A DNA stretch of 64,000 nt from Davidsoniella eucalypti (taxonomy: Eukaryota > Ascomycota > Sordariomycetes > Microascales > Ceratocystidaceae), in the NCBI GenBank assembly GCA_004009845.1, contig RMBW01000047.1, forward strand, positions 166,093 to 230,092, read 5' to 3'. This document shows, one piece after another, positions 52,088 to 63,114 of the stretch. Each line of letters opens with the position of its first letter. Position 1 is the stretch's first letter. A program made the position numbers and the translations under genes. Below the pieces are notes generated by a model. That model made no database searches and was not told where the DNA came from. It saw nothing but the letters and a program-made list of their open reading frames with translations.

Positions 52088-52475
52088 TTTGAAATATATA
52101 TGGTATTTTAATACACACAGCTATGAATTAAACAGATCTTAAGTGCATATAGTTTCAATTTATTATAGCAATATCGTGAAATTTGCCGATAGGCACAATT
52201 TCAACATCTCGCAACAAATTTCATCACTGTCTTTCTTGTTAGTCAACTAAGGCCTCTAGATGATGATCATTTTCCTGATTATAGAAATAAACAAGGGATT
52301 GTTAATGATAATGTTGACATCTGTCAATACAGTGTATAGTACAGTTATAATACCGCGTACATGTCGAGAATAAACAGTTACTTGCAAGAGACCGATCTGC
52401 ACGCTGATCCCACGACAAAACTTAACCCTGTAGAGAGTACACCAAACAAACAGGGACAACCTACACGGAACATTG

Positions 52476-53166
52476 GAGTCATGCTAATTTCACAGTTAAG
52501 ATTTTAATTTCACAGTTACGCTAGCCGTATTAGGAAATTCTAGTCACGTGGTGTCCCACGTGACATCGTCGATTACCTTCACCACTACTATAAGATTAAA
52601 CATGCATGCCAGAATAGAAAAAAGACAGCTAGTTACCCGAGACGAGCCTTTACGTATAGACGGTTTTGTACGTGTGTTAAGCTTGCCATGCCGATCACAG
52701 CCATAGACCACTGATTTCATACCACCATTGGTGTAAGAAGACACAGTTGAAAAGGCGTACCCACGTACAGAAGCCCATGCATTAATGCCTTGGAAAAGTG
52801 CCTCTCGAGAGTGGTAGTGTATTGTTGGAGGAGGGGCAAGCTGTATAACAGGGGCGTCTGTGGTATCTATACCATTAGATAGCCCTTTATCCATAGATGA
52901 TGATGATGATGCCATTGTGGTGTGTGTAGAAAATAAAAGAGTAGGGTGGTGAAGGTTTTCATCATCGTGAGACGGGATCGTCTTCATAGATTTTTACTGC
53001 TTTATAGTATTCAATTACATATGTTTAATCTTATAGTAGTATGTAAGAAATATTTTTTATTTCTTGTAATCGACGATGTCACGTGGGACACCACGTGACT
53101 AGAATTTCCTAATACGGCTAGCGTAACTGTGAAATTAAAATCTTAACTGTGAAATTAGCATGACTC
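52476..53166 (-). mobile_element. deletion-derived Mutator-like element
   Basis: A 691-bp element has perfect or near-perfect 101-bp terminal inverted repeats (52476-52576 and 53066-53166) flanked by a perfect 8-bp target duplication GAACATTG (52468-52475 and 53167-53174). A subterminal 20-bp inverted repeat (52584-52603 and 53021-53040) lies inside. Each TIR holds a TTTCACAGTTA direct repeat and two CACGTG palindromes. Long TIRs, 8-9 bp duplications and the FAR1-like domain encoded inside fit the MULE superfamily. Confidence 0.88.
52544..52987 (-). pseudogene. truncated MULE transposase, FAR1-like domain
   Basis: A frame of 147 aa on the minus strand. Residues about 55-115 match the pattern of the FAR1/WRKY-GCM1-type DNA-binding domain at the head of fungal MULE transposases: HYHSREALFQGINAWA, GYAF, then CDRHGK and SSRVTSC with the conserved cysteines. 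After SSRVTSC the frame runs into unrelated sequence and ends inside the left TIR, so the MULE catalytic domain, SWIM finger and remaining cysteine/histidine ligands are deleted. Confidence 0.7.
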
Positions 53167-53174
53167 GAACATTG

Positions 53175-54122
53175 CTGTTTGCTTACTAACAACACCAAGT
53201 ACCTTCCCTTTTTTGTGTGGCTGGCTGGGTGAAAAGACTGGTCATTTTATTCGGGGTTTGTTAGTACTAGCTTACCGCAGCTGAACCAAGTCTGACTGCA
53301 GGTCTGTAGCCAGGCCAATCAACTGCAGTGTGATAGTGATACTGGCTTGCATTAGTTTGAGGTAGGGTGTTTCTATTTGCCAGTTCAAACGGAGAGAAAG
53401 ACGAAGATAAACAAAGAGAAACGAGGGAGGATAAGAATAGAAGTCGAAGATAGAGGAGATTATCTATTTGTCCTGTTTGTTGGGCTGGATTATTTGTATA
53501 AAGACCAGTAAGTTCCTTGTTCAAAACAAGGTTTAAATAGCTTCGAATCTACGCGCTTTTTTTTCTACGCTACGGTCATCTTTTTTTCTTCCCATATTTT
53601 TGCAGAACTATTTATTTAAAAATATATACATAAAACAGCTTCGTCCATCATTTCTACAGTGCGCTTTCTTATAGCTTGTTTTTTTTCCCCAGCAATAGCC
53701 TTCTGGAGTCACTAACGCTTTGAACAGGTAACCCTAATTTTCTTCGTCTTCAATTGTCCTCAAAACACAACTACAATCTTGTCTTTGACTCTGGCGATTA
53801 CGCCAACATTTGCCCGTTCAACTTCCGCCTGCATCGTCCATCATCGCTAGTCCATCATCGCTAGTCCATCATCGCTAGTCCGTCAGCTCTTCCTTCACAT
53901 CTAGACGCGGCTGTTTTTCCGCTAGCTTGAGTCTTTATTATCATTTGGACAACCTCATACAGCCAATCCCCAACCAAAACGCAACGCATTTGACTCCTGC
54001 CGGCTCGGACCTTGTTATTGTGACCTGGCCGCGGACATTCATCCGCTTCTATCCCTCCCATACCCGTTCTATCTCGACGGGTTCCTGACTCTGTGCCGTT
54101 CTAACGTCGGCACCCCGTCACC
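53175..54122 (+). promoter_or_regulatory. CUL4 promoter and leader region
   Basis: About 950 bp between the MULE and the cullin start. It holds pyrimidine-rich sequence (53550-53700), an AACCCTAA telo-box at about 53731 and three tandem 14-bp units (CATCATCGCTAGTC, 53839-53880). A frame at 53267-53524 on the minus strand has no recognisable domain. Confidence 0.5.
53839..53880 (+). repeat. three tandem 14-bp units
   Basis: Three exact copies of CATCATCGCTAGTC in the presumed CUL4 leader, 243 bp before the start codon. Likely replication slippage; a regulatory role is not indicated. Confidence 0.9.
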
Positions 54123-56921
54123 ATGGACTGCGGCTCATCATCTCAGGCGCCGCCTGCTAAGCGCCGTAGGGGGCACAACTCTTCCCGGGTAGGCGGTAGC
54201 TCATCATCCTCTACCTACTATAGCAGCAACGCCCACCCTGTGACAACATCATCATCATCGGTGGTGGTGCCTTCAACCGCTGCTGACGATCTCCGTCCCC
54301 CGGCTGCGCCTCGTCTCACTTTAGGCTTGGTCTCGGGGCATTTTTACCAGCCTTTTACCGGTGCTCAAAAGCTCGTCATCAAGAACCACCGGGGGGGCTC
54401 CCAGATCAAGACAAGGAATAATACTAAGTTCTTGAACGATACTTGGGACGCCCTGAGCTCGGCTCTGGACATTCTATTGTGTGGCGACGAATTAGAGACG
54501 CCACTAGACCAACTGTATCGTGATATAGAGACTGTATGCCGTGATGGAGGCAATCGCCATCTCTACAAAAAGCTGACGACCTACACCGAGGCATATCTCG
54601 AGTCGGAAATCCGTACTTCCCTCATGAACGATGCGCAAACTTTATCTGAGGTCGACTTTTTGCGGTCCGTTGTGCAGAAATGGAAAACCTGGAAAGTTCG
54701 GACAGTAAGTGCCGTAATTAAACCCAACCATACCGGCTTGATCTAACTTATTTCTTCTACTATACAGCGACTCGTGCATGGTATCTTCAGTTACCTTGAC
54801 CGTTCGTATCTCCAACGTGAGAGAACAGTACTGCGTATCCATGACATGATGTCAAACCGGTTTCAAAAGATCATCTATACCAAAGATGCCGAGCTAGATG
54901 AATGCTTCCTTGGCAAACGCATTATCGAGGCAATCTGCCTGCTTACAACATACGACCGTCAGAGAGACACCCAGTTTGATTCTACTCTATATAGGGAAAG
55001 TATCGCTATGCTGCACCATCTAAAAATCTACACGAGTTGCTTCGAGCGCCGTTTCCTCGAGGAATCATGCGACTATTTCACCAATCTTGCACGGGAAACG
55101 GAAGCCATGTCGTTGCCTGAATATGTAGAGGCTTCCGCGGAGCTTCTTCAAAAGGAGGCCCAACGTTGTGTGTCATATAATCTGGACACAATGACACAGT
55201 GCCGACTAGCAGATAGAGTCTACCAGTATCTGGTTCGTGTGCCACTGCGAAAGTTCATGGACCCTTCGGCTGTGGCTGACTTACTGGCGACGGCCAACAC
55301 GCGGGCGCTGAAAACGCTGTATGATCTGTTGAAAGGTGCCGAGGCTGATCAGGGTACCAACCTATTGTCCGGGCTAGAAGCGCCGTGGAAGCAATACATC
55401 ATCAGCACCGGTAGTCGCATGATCCAAGAGACTTCCGAGCCTGAACGTTTGATCCCAGACCTTCTGTGTCTACGGCAATCAATGCAGTACATTGCTAAAG
55501 ATGCGTTTTCCAAAAACGAGGCACTATCACACTCATTGCGCGAAGCCTTTAGTGCCTTCATCAACGACTACAGAAACACGGCACAATATCCTGAGGGTGT
55601 ATCCAAGATCGGCGAGTATGTAGCCAAGTATATGGACGTCTTGCTACGTGGCGGTGCCAAGGCGGTCCCAGATAAGCTAAGTCAGCATGCACAGTTATTG
55701 CGAGCCGGTCCTGGACCCGGCGCTGACGACGATGCACACCTCGAGTTCCATCTAGACCAGGCCTTGGAACTGTTCCGGCTTATCGAGGGCAAGGACGCTT
55801 TCGAGGCGTTCTACAAACGCGATCTAGCACGACGCCTGCTTATGGACCGTAGTATCAGCTATGACATTGAACGTCTCATGCTGACGCGGCTTCGTAGTGA
55901 ATGCGGTGCTAGCTTCACCCATAACCTGGAGAATATGTTCAAGGAAAAGCAGACGAACAAAGGAGAGATGGACTACTTCAAGGCCTGGTGCACAAAGGTG
56001 AATAGGTCTAGCAAGGTCGACCTCAATGTGTTGGTACTATCAGCTGCCGCCTGGCCTACCTACCAGCCTTCACCCATTGCCATGTCCCCTGAGATGATCC
56101 AGTCGCTCAACTTGTATGAGGAGTTCTACACCACTAAGCATGTTGGCCGCAAGTTGACGTGGATTCACTCGCTGGGAAACTGTATCATGCGTGCCAACTT
56201 CCCCCGTGGCGTCAAAGAGCTCAACATTAGTATCACCCAGGCCGCTGTCCTGTTGCTCTTCAACCTAGACGGGCCTCTTGTCGCCTCGGCTCCTGGGACC
56301 AACACCAACCCAATGCCCGTTTTGACGTACCAGCAAATCGCCAAGGGCACAAAAATCCCACTTGAACAAGACGAACTCAAGCGCACGCTTCAATCTCTAG
56401 CCTGTGGAAAGACCCGCGTACTCATCAAGACGCCCAGGAGTCGCGATATCAACGAGACCGACGTTTTCGCCGTCGACGCTAACTTCACAGACCCCAAGTA
56501 CAAGATCAAGATCAACCAGATCCAGGCCCAAGACCGTGGTTCTACGTTTAGCACTAGAACGACAGGCATCGATAATGGCGGTGGAGGTGCGGCCAGCATG
56601 TCAGAGTCCGATCAAATGCACGAACGTATCTTTGCGGATCGTCGTTTGGAGATTCAAGCTGCCGTCGTTCGTATAATGAAAAGCCGCAACGTTCTGTCGC
56701 ATACTTTGCTAATGGCCGAGGTCATCAACAAGATGAAATCTCGTGGCCCAATGGATGCTAACATGATCAAGAAAGAAATTGAACTGTAAGCTACCTTTTC
56801 CAACTGAATCAAATTCATCTTGTCTACTATCAACATTTCAACTAACATTTTCCAACTGTATAGTCTACTCGAGAAAGAGTACATTGAGCGTGTTGATGAT
56901 GGATATATCTACATGGCTTAA
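54123..56921 (+). CDS. CUL4: cullin-4 E3 ligase scaffold
   Basis: Exons 54123-54704, 54768-56785 and 56864-56921; 885 aa. A Ser-rich N-terminal extension with KRRRG precedes AQKLVIKNHRGG, the KLVIKN motif that marks Cul4 rather than Cul1 or Cul3. Cullin repeats follow (about 80-480), then the cullin homology domain that holds Rbx1, and the C-terminal winged helix with VVRIMKSRNVL, whose Lys (about 832) is the expected Nedd8 site. The last exon supplies LLEKEYIERVDDGYIYMA, the family ending. Family knowledge: Cul4 binds Ddb1 and DCAFs in DNA repair and replication licensing; in Neurospora it is also needed for heterochromatin methylation. It is convergent with SEC63, 577 bp stop to stop. Confidence 0.93.
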
Positions 56922-57498
56922 ATATTCACCTATCTCCGTTTTTCACAAGGGGTACATATACTTGTTCATCATGAATAATGTTATTAGACTTTTGCAATTT
57001 CAGGGTTCCTTTTACTTTTTCAAAAACAAGGAGAGTGAGTTATATAAAAGGCTTATTAATTTACGCCTTTATGAAATCTTTTTTCCAAGTAAATCCCATT
57101 GCCCCATATCTATAAAAAGGTATTTTAGAATAGTTAATAATAAGGAATTATACATGTCAACGGCAGTAGACGTCATAAACATAACTCATTCTTATCTATG
57201 ACAAAGAAAAATAAATTCAAAAAAACAACGGAAATAAAATATTAGACGGGAAGTCAGCACGACTCTTTTTTTTAATACGGGTATATCTAGGTGAGATTTA
57301 ATTTCGTGGAGGTATGACAAGAAATAAGAGAGCCAGTCTAATAGGAGGAGAAAAGATATGATAATATGATGTAGTAAGTAGTAAGGGTGTTGAATAAATG
57401 GTAGACAAAGTGGAGGGGAAGTAAGGAGGTGAATAAATGCATATAGACAAGACAAAACAAAACAAAGGACCTTTTTTTCATAGACGGGACATTCCTCT
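56922..57498. other. convergent CUL4 / SEC63 3' spacer
   Basis: 577 bp between two convergent stop codons. AT-rich, presumably both 3' UTRs and terminators. Short frames here have no domain. Confidence 0.6.
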
Positions 57499-59799
57499 CT
57501 ATGAGTCGCCCTCATCCTCAGTGTCAGTGTTAGTATCACTAGTATCGTCATCAACATCGTCATCAGTTCCCGATTCATCGTCAGAGTCAGCCGGTACCGT
57601 AGGCATCTTTCCGCTCTTTAACATGTTCATAGTACCAGCTAGGGAATCTGTAATGATAAGATATGTTAGTTATCCTGCTTTTTTTCTTGTCAAGTTTCAA
57701 CTGGGGGGGGGGGATAATAACTTACCCTCTTCAGGTTCACTGATCTCATCCTCTGCCTCGATCTGGGCCGCCTTGCTAGCTTCCTCTACGTGTAGTGTGA
57801 CCTCCATCTTGGTGTCCAGACCAACGTAAGAATCGCAAACTAGGTTCATGACAAATGTGTAGTTACCGGGCGATGGGGGAGCAGCGAACATGGCCTTCAT
57901 GGTCTGGACATTGAAGGTGGGCTTTCCGTCTTTGGTCACAATTGGCTGGTCAAAGGTCGAGAACTTGAACGGCGGCACGGCCATTTTGCCCTGCTTTGAG
58001 TCTGTCAGGAAGATGTACCAGCTAGGAGTGAACTCGCGAGCAAAGTGAGGTGCGTAGGTGAGAGTGGGCAGAATATTCTCCTCGTCGACCGAGACAGCCT
58101 TGCCATCCGCATTCTTGATGGTCTTCTTCTTGCGGCCGGTGATAGCCTCTAGATCGTCTTCAGAAGGGTCAATATCTTCGAGGTCAGACTCCTTGACGGC
58201 GGGAATGTTGGTGCTACCGGGGGGTACAACACGGCCCTTGACAACCAAGCTGACTAGAGAGGATGGAGTAATGAAACGCTCGCCAGTGACCTTGAAGAAA
58301 GCCTTCTCAACCTGAAAGTGGGGGACTTGCTGAGCAACATCCATGGCAGTCTCATACTCAGCAGTAGAAAGGCCACCCTTAGACACAGCTAAATGCTTGC
58401 GCTGAGCCTCGGGAAGGGCCATGAATTGCAGAAGGCTCACGTGAGTCTTGGAGTCGCCATCGACAGCTTCTACCGTCTTGCTAGTGAAGTAAGGCAGTTG
58501 TAGCAGTGCTGAGGCCTTGGGAGGCAGAGCCTGGACAAGGTATTGCGCTGTGTGGAATGAAGACAGAATAGGGCCTGTGAAACCGTAGGCCAACGAGATA
58601 CCAGTAAATGCCTGAGCCAGACGCTGAGCGATAGGAGCGACCTCGAACTTAGCCTTCTCTAGAGAAGCGTCACCCAAGTCAATCCGGTGGATATAGGCCC
58701 AGAGAAGGGCAAGAGTCTTGCGACGCACGATATCGTCCATCTCCTCCAGCTTTTCGCGGTTTTTGGGAGTAAGAAGCTCTGAGATGCGTCCTTCAATCTT
58801 GGCCAGGCCAGAATCGGCCTTATCCTTACGAAGGATATCCTTAAACTCGACACCAGCGCTCAGGGCAGTGATCACGCCGCCCTCGTCGATATCATCGACA
58901 TATTGACGGAAGAGATTGTTAGCACTCTCCATGAGGACACCTTCCTTGCTCATGCGCTGAGTTCCATACCACCAGCTTCCAGTAAAGTAGGGCAGCAAAA
59001 CACCAAGCATCAGAGCGTAAGCTAGTACAATGTACTTTCCGTTGCCATCAGAGATAATAAACTTGGGCAGAGCAATACCAAATGACAGGTCGGAAGGACG
59101 ACCATCAGGATGGCCAAACTGGAGCCAGTTGTTGCGGATTTCTTCGTCTGTGAGAGCTTGGTAGGCCTTGGTGAGTTCAACATAGCGAGAGCTCATGTCT
59201 TCAATGGTCTCGTTCTTGGCGGGGTCGGGGCGGATCTTGTCAGGGTGGAATTTGAGAGACATCTTGCGGAATTTGCTCTTGATTTCACGCTCAGTGGCAG
59301 ACTATTTATAGCAGAGCCCATGTTAGTATATCAAGAACGTATAGATACGAGTCATTTAGTAAATAGCTACTCACGTCAGCCAAGCCGAGGATGTCATATG
59401 GGCTGTACGCCGCAACCTCAACGGCAGCTGGACGGTTGAGGATCAGGTACACTGAAACAGCAAAGGCAACCCAGGCCAAGATAGCGGCCAGGACCGTCTT
59501 GACACGACGAGATTTGCGTTGCTGCTTAGACTGTAGCGACTTGACTAGCGAGTCATGTTTAGCTTTGTAGTCAGTCTTTATCCGAGGGGCCAGTTCGCTG
59601 GCATCCTTAGTGCGCTTGAACAAAGCTACCGTCAGAGAAACAGCAGTGATACCGGAAATAGTGCCCGCAAAGAAGGGGAAGAATTGGAGCTGTAAGAAGA
59701 GCCAAGGCGTCAGTAACTTCACATATTGTAGTAGGCGAGAGACATATTGCAGCCAAGAATTAGACGCACATCTTCATCGTAAGAGTATTCGGAACTCAT
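57499..59799 (-). CDS. SEC63: ER translocation protein Sec63
   Basis: Four exons: 59770-59799, 59375-59689, 57726-59301 and 57499-57647; total 2070 nt, 689 aa. The ten-residue first exon (MSSEYSYDED) joins to LQFFPFF, the family start. Hydrophobic segments lie at about 13-34, 77-98 and 190-210. A J domain between the second and third has HPDK at about 134-137 for stimulating luminal Hsp70 (Kar2/BiP). The Sec63/Brl domain occupies about 225-610. The last exon encodes a strongly acidic tail rich in Asp and Thr, which in yeast binds Sec62. The last intron contains an 11-G run at about 57704-57714. The protein acts in post-translational translocation with Sec61, Sec62 and Kar2. Confidence 0.95.
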
Positions 59800-60896
59800 T
59801 GTTGCAAACCAGCATGCAGACTTGCTGTAGTGGTGACGCCTTTGCTAGCTTGAAAGGTGTGCCTCGTAGCAGATAGGATGGCTGTTAACTGTAGATGTAC
59901 TCGTGGTCGTGATGCTGAAGAGGGCAATGACGTCGACAGCTACAACAGAACACAGCAATAACGCAAAGCTCAGGTAGCCTTGCCGCTATAGAAATCAAGA
60001 GAAGACGGTCGAAGGCGGCAGGTGCAGCAGATAAGGTCGTGAAGGTCTAAGCCGAGAAATTGGTGGAGGCGAAAGAAGACAAACAGTTAGTTGCGCAATG
60101 AAAAAAGACAAACAAAAAGAAAGACAAGAAGTAAATATGCGGGAAAAATAGAAAGAGTCGCAAGTTCCAGGCCAGAAAGAAAGCTGAGAGAGAACTTGGT
60201 GAAGGAATATCTCATACACGGTTCATCAAGCGTAAAGTCGAATCTGGCCTTCCCAGTGTTTTTGTTTCATGAAAGTTCTAGTCTATCTGGCTTTTGGCAA
60301 CCCACTTTCCTGTTTGGCTTTCCTGACTAACTGACCTCTTTCTTGCTGGGGCTAAGACATTCGGCAAGAGCTGTAATTATTAACACTGCCGCTGACCGCT
60401 TTAGTCAGCTACACGTGTGCTAATGTTTATAGCACGTGATTCCTAGGGATCTTCACTGCGACATGGTGTGTAAATCTCAAACCAAACCTGTGTTAATCAC
60501 AACAGGCCACATTGACGCTGAGCTCACTTTCTACAAAACGCACAGCTTTAATGAGGTTCTGATAATATGCTTAATGGGTAGTTTGTGTACCATGTTATTC
60601 TGCCGCCAACGTCATCTCTTCCAGTCTATGTATAAGTGTAATTATCTCATTATCGGCATTGTAGTAGTAATAGTAGTAGTAATCTTTGGTTAGTTAGTTA
60701 TGGGAAACACAATATAATAACATGCTCTTGGATGAGTCCCTTAAGTGTACAGGGCTATTTTAAGCCACTCTCAAAAACCTCCTTCAATGGTATATATATA
60801 TATATATATATACACTATGCCATATGCATGCCTCATATCCGAATTCATTCGTCTTTCTCTTCTACCTCTGCTTATCATCTCGCCATATCATGCTGT
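59800..60896. other. SEC63 upstream spacer with microsatellites
   Basis: About 1.1 kb holding the SEC63 promoter and leader. It contains a (TAG)n-like tract at about 60660-60685 and a (TA)n tract of 12-13 units at about 60789-60813. No gene was recognised. Confidence 0.6.
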
Positions 60897-62156
60897 TTAC
60901 TCCACGAAGGCCTGCAGAGCGTGGGTCAGAGGCACAATACGAAGACTACGGCCTCGCTTCAGGCCCGGTCCGGACTCGACAGCCATGGCTGTCACCGTAG
61001 GACTGTTGTTGTCATTCCACTTGCGGAATACACTCTTCAGATCACGGGGATTCCCTCGAGCACCACCGTCGAGATAGGCACAAATGGGCGGTCTTCCATG
61101 CCACTGGCCAGTATCGCGTATTCTTGGGCAAAGTCAAGCGCGTTACGGAATGATGCATACTGCGTCTGGGCCTTGGCACCAACGATTATGTACATCTCAA
61201 AGAAAGCATCAATGACATAAATGCCCGTAGGCTTCATGTCAGCTTGGTTGAAGGGGCTGATCTCGATAATCTACACAAACCTGTTAGAAACACACTTATA
61301 TATACCTAAGTAGAAATTTACTTACTTGAGAAGTAGAACTGGCGTCAGATTGGAAAAGACGCGAACTATACATATCATAGTTGGGCTTCAATCTCCAATG
61401 ATCAGCCGAGTGTAGCTTTGAGCTACCATTGAACATCGACCAAAATGAATCAGGTTCATGCCCATCGTCAACCTCTTCGAGCTCGCCCATCAGTGTCAAG
61501 TCCATACCAATCAACCGAGCGCAGCTAAGCTCTTGAACATCACTACCCTTACCCTTCCACAAAACACAACGGCCGCCCTTAGCGACAAGGTATGGGAAGC
61601 CAGAGCAAAGGTTTGAAGACGAGAAATCAGTTTCATCGAAGACAACCTGACCAAGATGTCTACGGCCGCAGAGCATGCTCGAAGCCAGAGAGTCAAATTT
61701 GTTGCTGGAGCCCCGACGGATAATAACGACACCGCCAAGCGCATGGATGAACTCGGCTGTCTCACGGCCTTGTGCCATTCGGATAAGATCAGCACCAGCA
61801 GCCTTGGCCTCACGGTTGGCAAAGACTTGAGCATCATCGACAGACGCACTTGGAACTTCATCACCAGCCCAGAAGTAAACTTGACCAATATTCCGACCAC
61901 CGAGAGACGAGAAGCTGTGAATGCAAATGTACATCTCGTGGTCAAAAAGGACGCGCTCGTTATGGGGAGGCACTGGCACCTGACGACCGTCCCCGGAAAG
62001 CTGGAAAAGCTTCAGGGCTAGCGTCTTCACTACCTGTGAGTTTTGTGGGCGCTTCATGAGGATCTCAGTGGTATCGACGTTGTATTCACGCTTGGGCTGC
62101 TTATCACCGAAAAACTCAGATAGGGCTGCAGCGGCATCTAATGCGGGCTTTGTCAT
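60897..62156 (-). pseudogene. gelsolin-repeat / DUF4045-type gene remnant
   Basis: Two exons, 61326-62156 and 60897-61270, with a clean intron 61271-61325. The protein begins KPALDAAAAL after the first ATG and carries gelsolin-like repeats: HEMYICIHSF, QVYFWAGDEVP, the GVVIIRRGSSNKFDSL segment, LCGRRHLGQVVFDETDF and WKGKGSDVQELSCARLIGMD. This matches the C-terminal third of fungal DUF4045/villin-like proteins, usually over 1000 aa. The N-terminal region is absent: upstream codons run a short Gly/Pro/Ser linker, then the frame meets stops where the palindrome arm begins (about 62186). In exon 2 the frame ends at 61037 after EGIPVI, but shifting one base at a CCCC run (about 61047-61050) restores RDLKSVFRKW and about 50 further plausible codons to a stop at 60897. 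I infer a 5'-truncated, frameshifted copy; a sequencing error at the C run is possible. Confidence 0.75.
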
Positions 62157-62186
62157 GGACCGAGGCGTTCCAGCGCCACTATTTCC

Positions 62187-62857
62187 AGGGCCACCTCTTT
62201 ATTCTCGGGATCACCGATAGACTATCCAAGTCTCAAATCCTCGTCCCCATGTCAGACACCTCGGCCGAAGCGACGGCCCGAGCCCTCATTACCCATGTCT
62301 TCGTCCACCACGGTTTTCCCACGGCCATTGTATCAGACCGTGGACCACAGTTCTCTTCATTATTCTGGGGCGAAGTCTGCAGGCGCTTCAGCATCACACG
62401 ACGCCTTTCCACAGCCTTCCATCCACAAACGGATGGCGCCCAAGAGCGAAGTAACCAAGAAGTTGAGACCTTCCTTCGCATTTTCTGCTCCTTCGCACAG
62501 GACGACTGGGCCGAGTTACTACCCCAAGCCCAAATTGCACTCAACAACCGCACGGTTTCCAGCACAGGCCTAGCGCCCTTCTTCGCTACCCACGGCTACA
62601 ACATGTCCATAGTGGAACCATCACCATCCACTGACCCAGCCTCCACACGATCCCCCGTCCACGACGCACAAGCATTCCTAGACAAAATCAGCAATGCATC
62701 GGGATTCGCGCAAGTAGCCATAGCCTCCGCACAGGACTACCAGGAAACCGCAGCCAACCGCCGTCGCCAGCCAGCCTCGCAATTCAAGATAGGAGACAAA
62801 GTCTTCCTGAAAACGGGAGGGAAATTTGTCGAATTTTACACTTTTAGTACCACCTAG
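62187..62857 (+). pseudogene. Ty3/gypsy integrase fragment, left copy
   Basis: An uninterrupted frame of about 220 codons from GHLFILGITDRLSKS. The integrase catalytic triad is present: ITDRLS, SDRGPQF and, 35 residues later, the Glu of GAQERSNQ. It continues through a GDKVFLKT motif and then breaks off into the AT-rich palindrome core (stop at 62858). The zinc-binding head of integrase, the RT/RNase H regions and any LTR are missing, so this is an internal fragment, not a mobile unit by itself. Confidence 0.9.
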
Positions 62858-63071
62858 TAACACTTTATAAAGTACATAATTTAGACTATTTTAATTTAAA
62901 TTAAATTTAAATTTGATCATCAATTACCAAAGTTGAAAATAGTTCACGTTTCACATTTCACTTTTCACATTTGGATTATTACATTTTAAGAAAAATATTT
63001 TGGAGTATTTTTGGAGTAATCACTAATCAGAAAAAGTCCAGTCTAAATCCGCATGTTTTTAGGGCTCTCTC
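62187..63071 (+). repeat. palindrome left arm with gypsy integrase fragment
   Basis: Left arm of a nearly perfect inverted repeat whose mate is 63115 to the window end. The outer about 670 bp encode part of a Ty3/gypsy integrase; the inner about 210 bp are AT-rich and non-coding. Confidence 0.93.
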
Positions 63072-63114
63072 TTGTTAATAATAAAATAAATAATTTAATG
63101 AAAGAAAAGATATC
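63072..63114. repeat. palindrome spacer (43 nt)
   Basis: AT-rich unpaired centre between the arms; the axis is near 63093. GAGAGAGCCCT at 63115-63125 mirrors AGGGCTCTCTC at 63061-63071. Confidence 0.95.

Larger units (their letters stand above)
50887..52430 (+). mobile_element. decayed Tc1/mariner element (DD34E)
   Basis: Terminal inverted repeats of 74 bp (50887-50960 and 52357-52430) differ at two positions and begin CAGGG. TA dinucleotides flank both ends (50885-50886 and 52431-52432), the Tc1/mariner target duplication. The 1544-bp element carries a broken transposase on the plus strand. It sits just 3' of TEL1. Confidence 0.92.

Noticed and set aside
60745..61220. Plus-strand frames over the gelsolin-type 3' exon
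   Set aside because: Shadows of the minus-strand exon, which has family-like sequence and a proper intron.
62678..62863. Identical 61-codon frames at 62678-62863 and 63323-63508
   Set aside because: Antisense shadows of the integrase fragment; the identity is explained by the palindrome.
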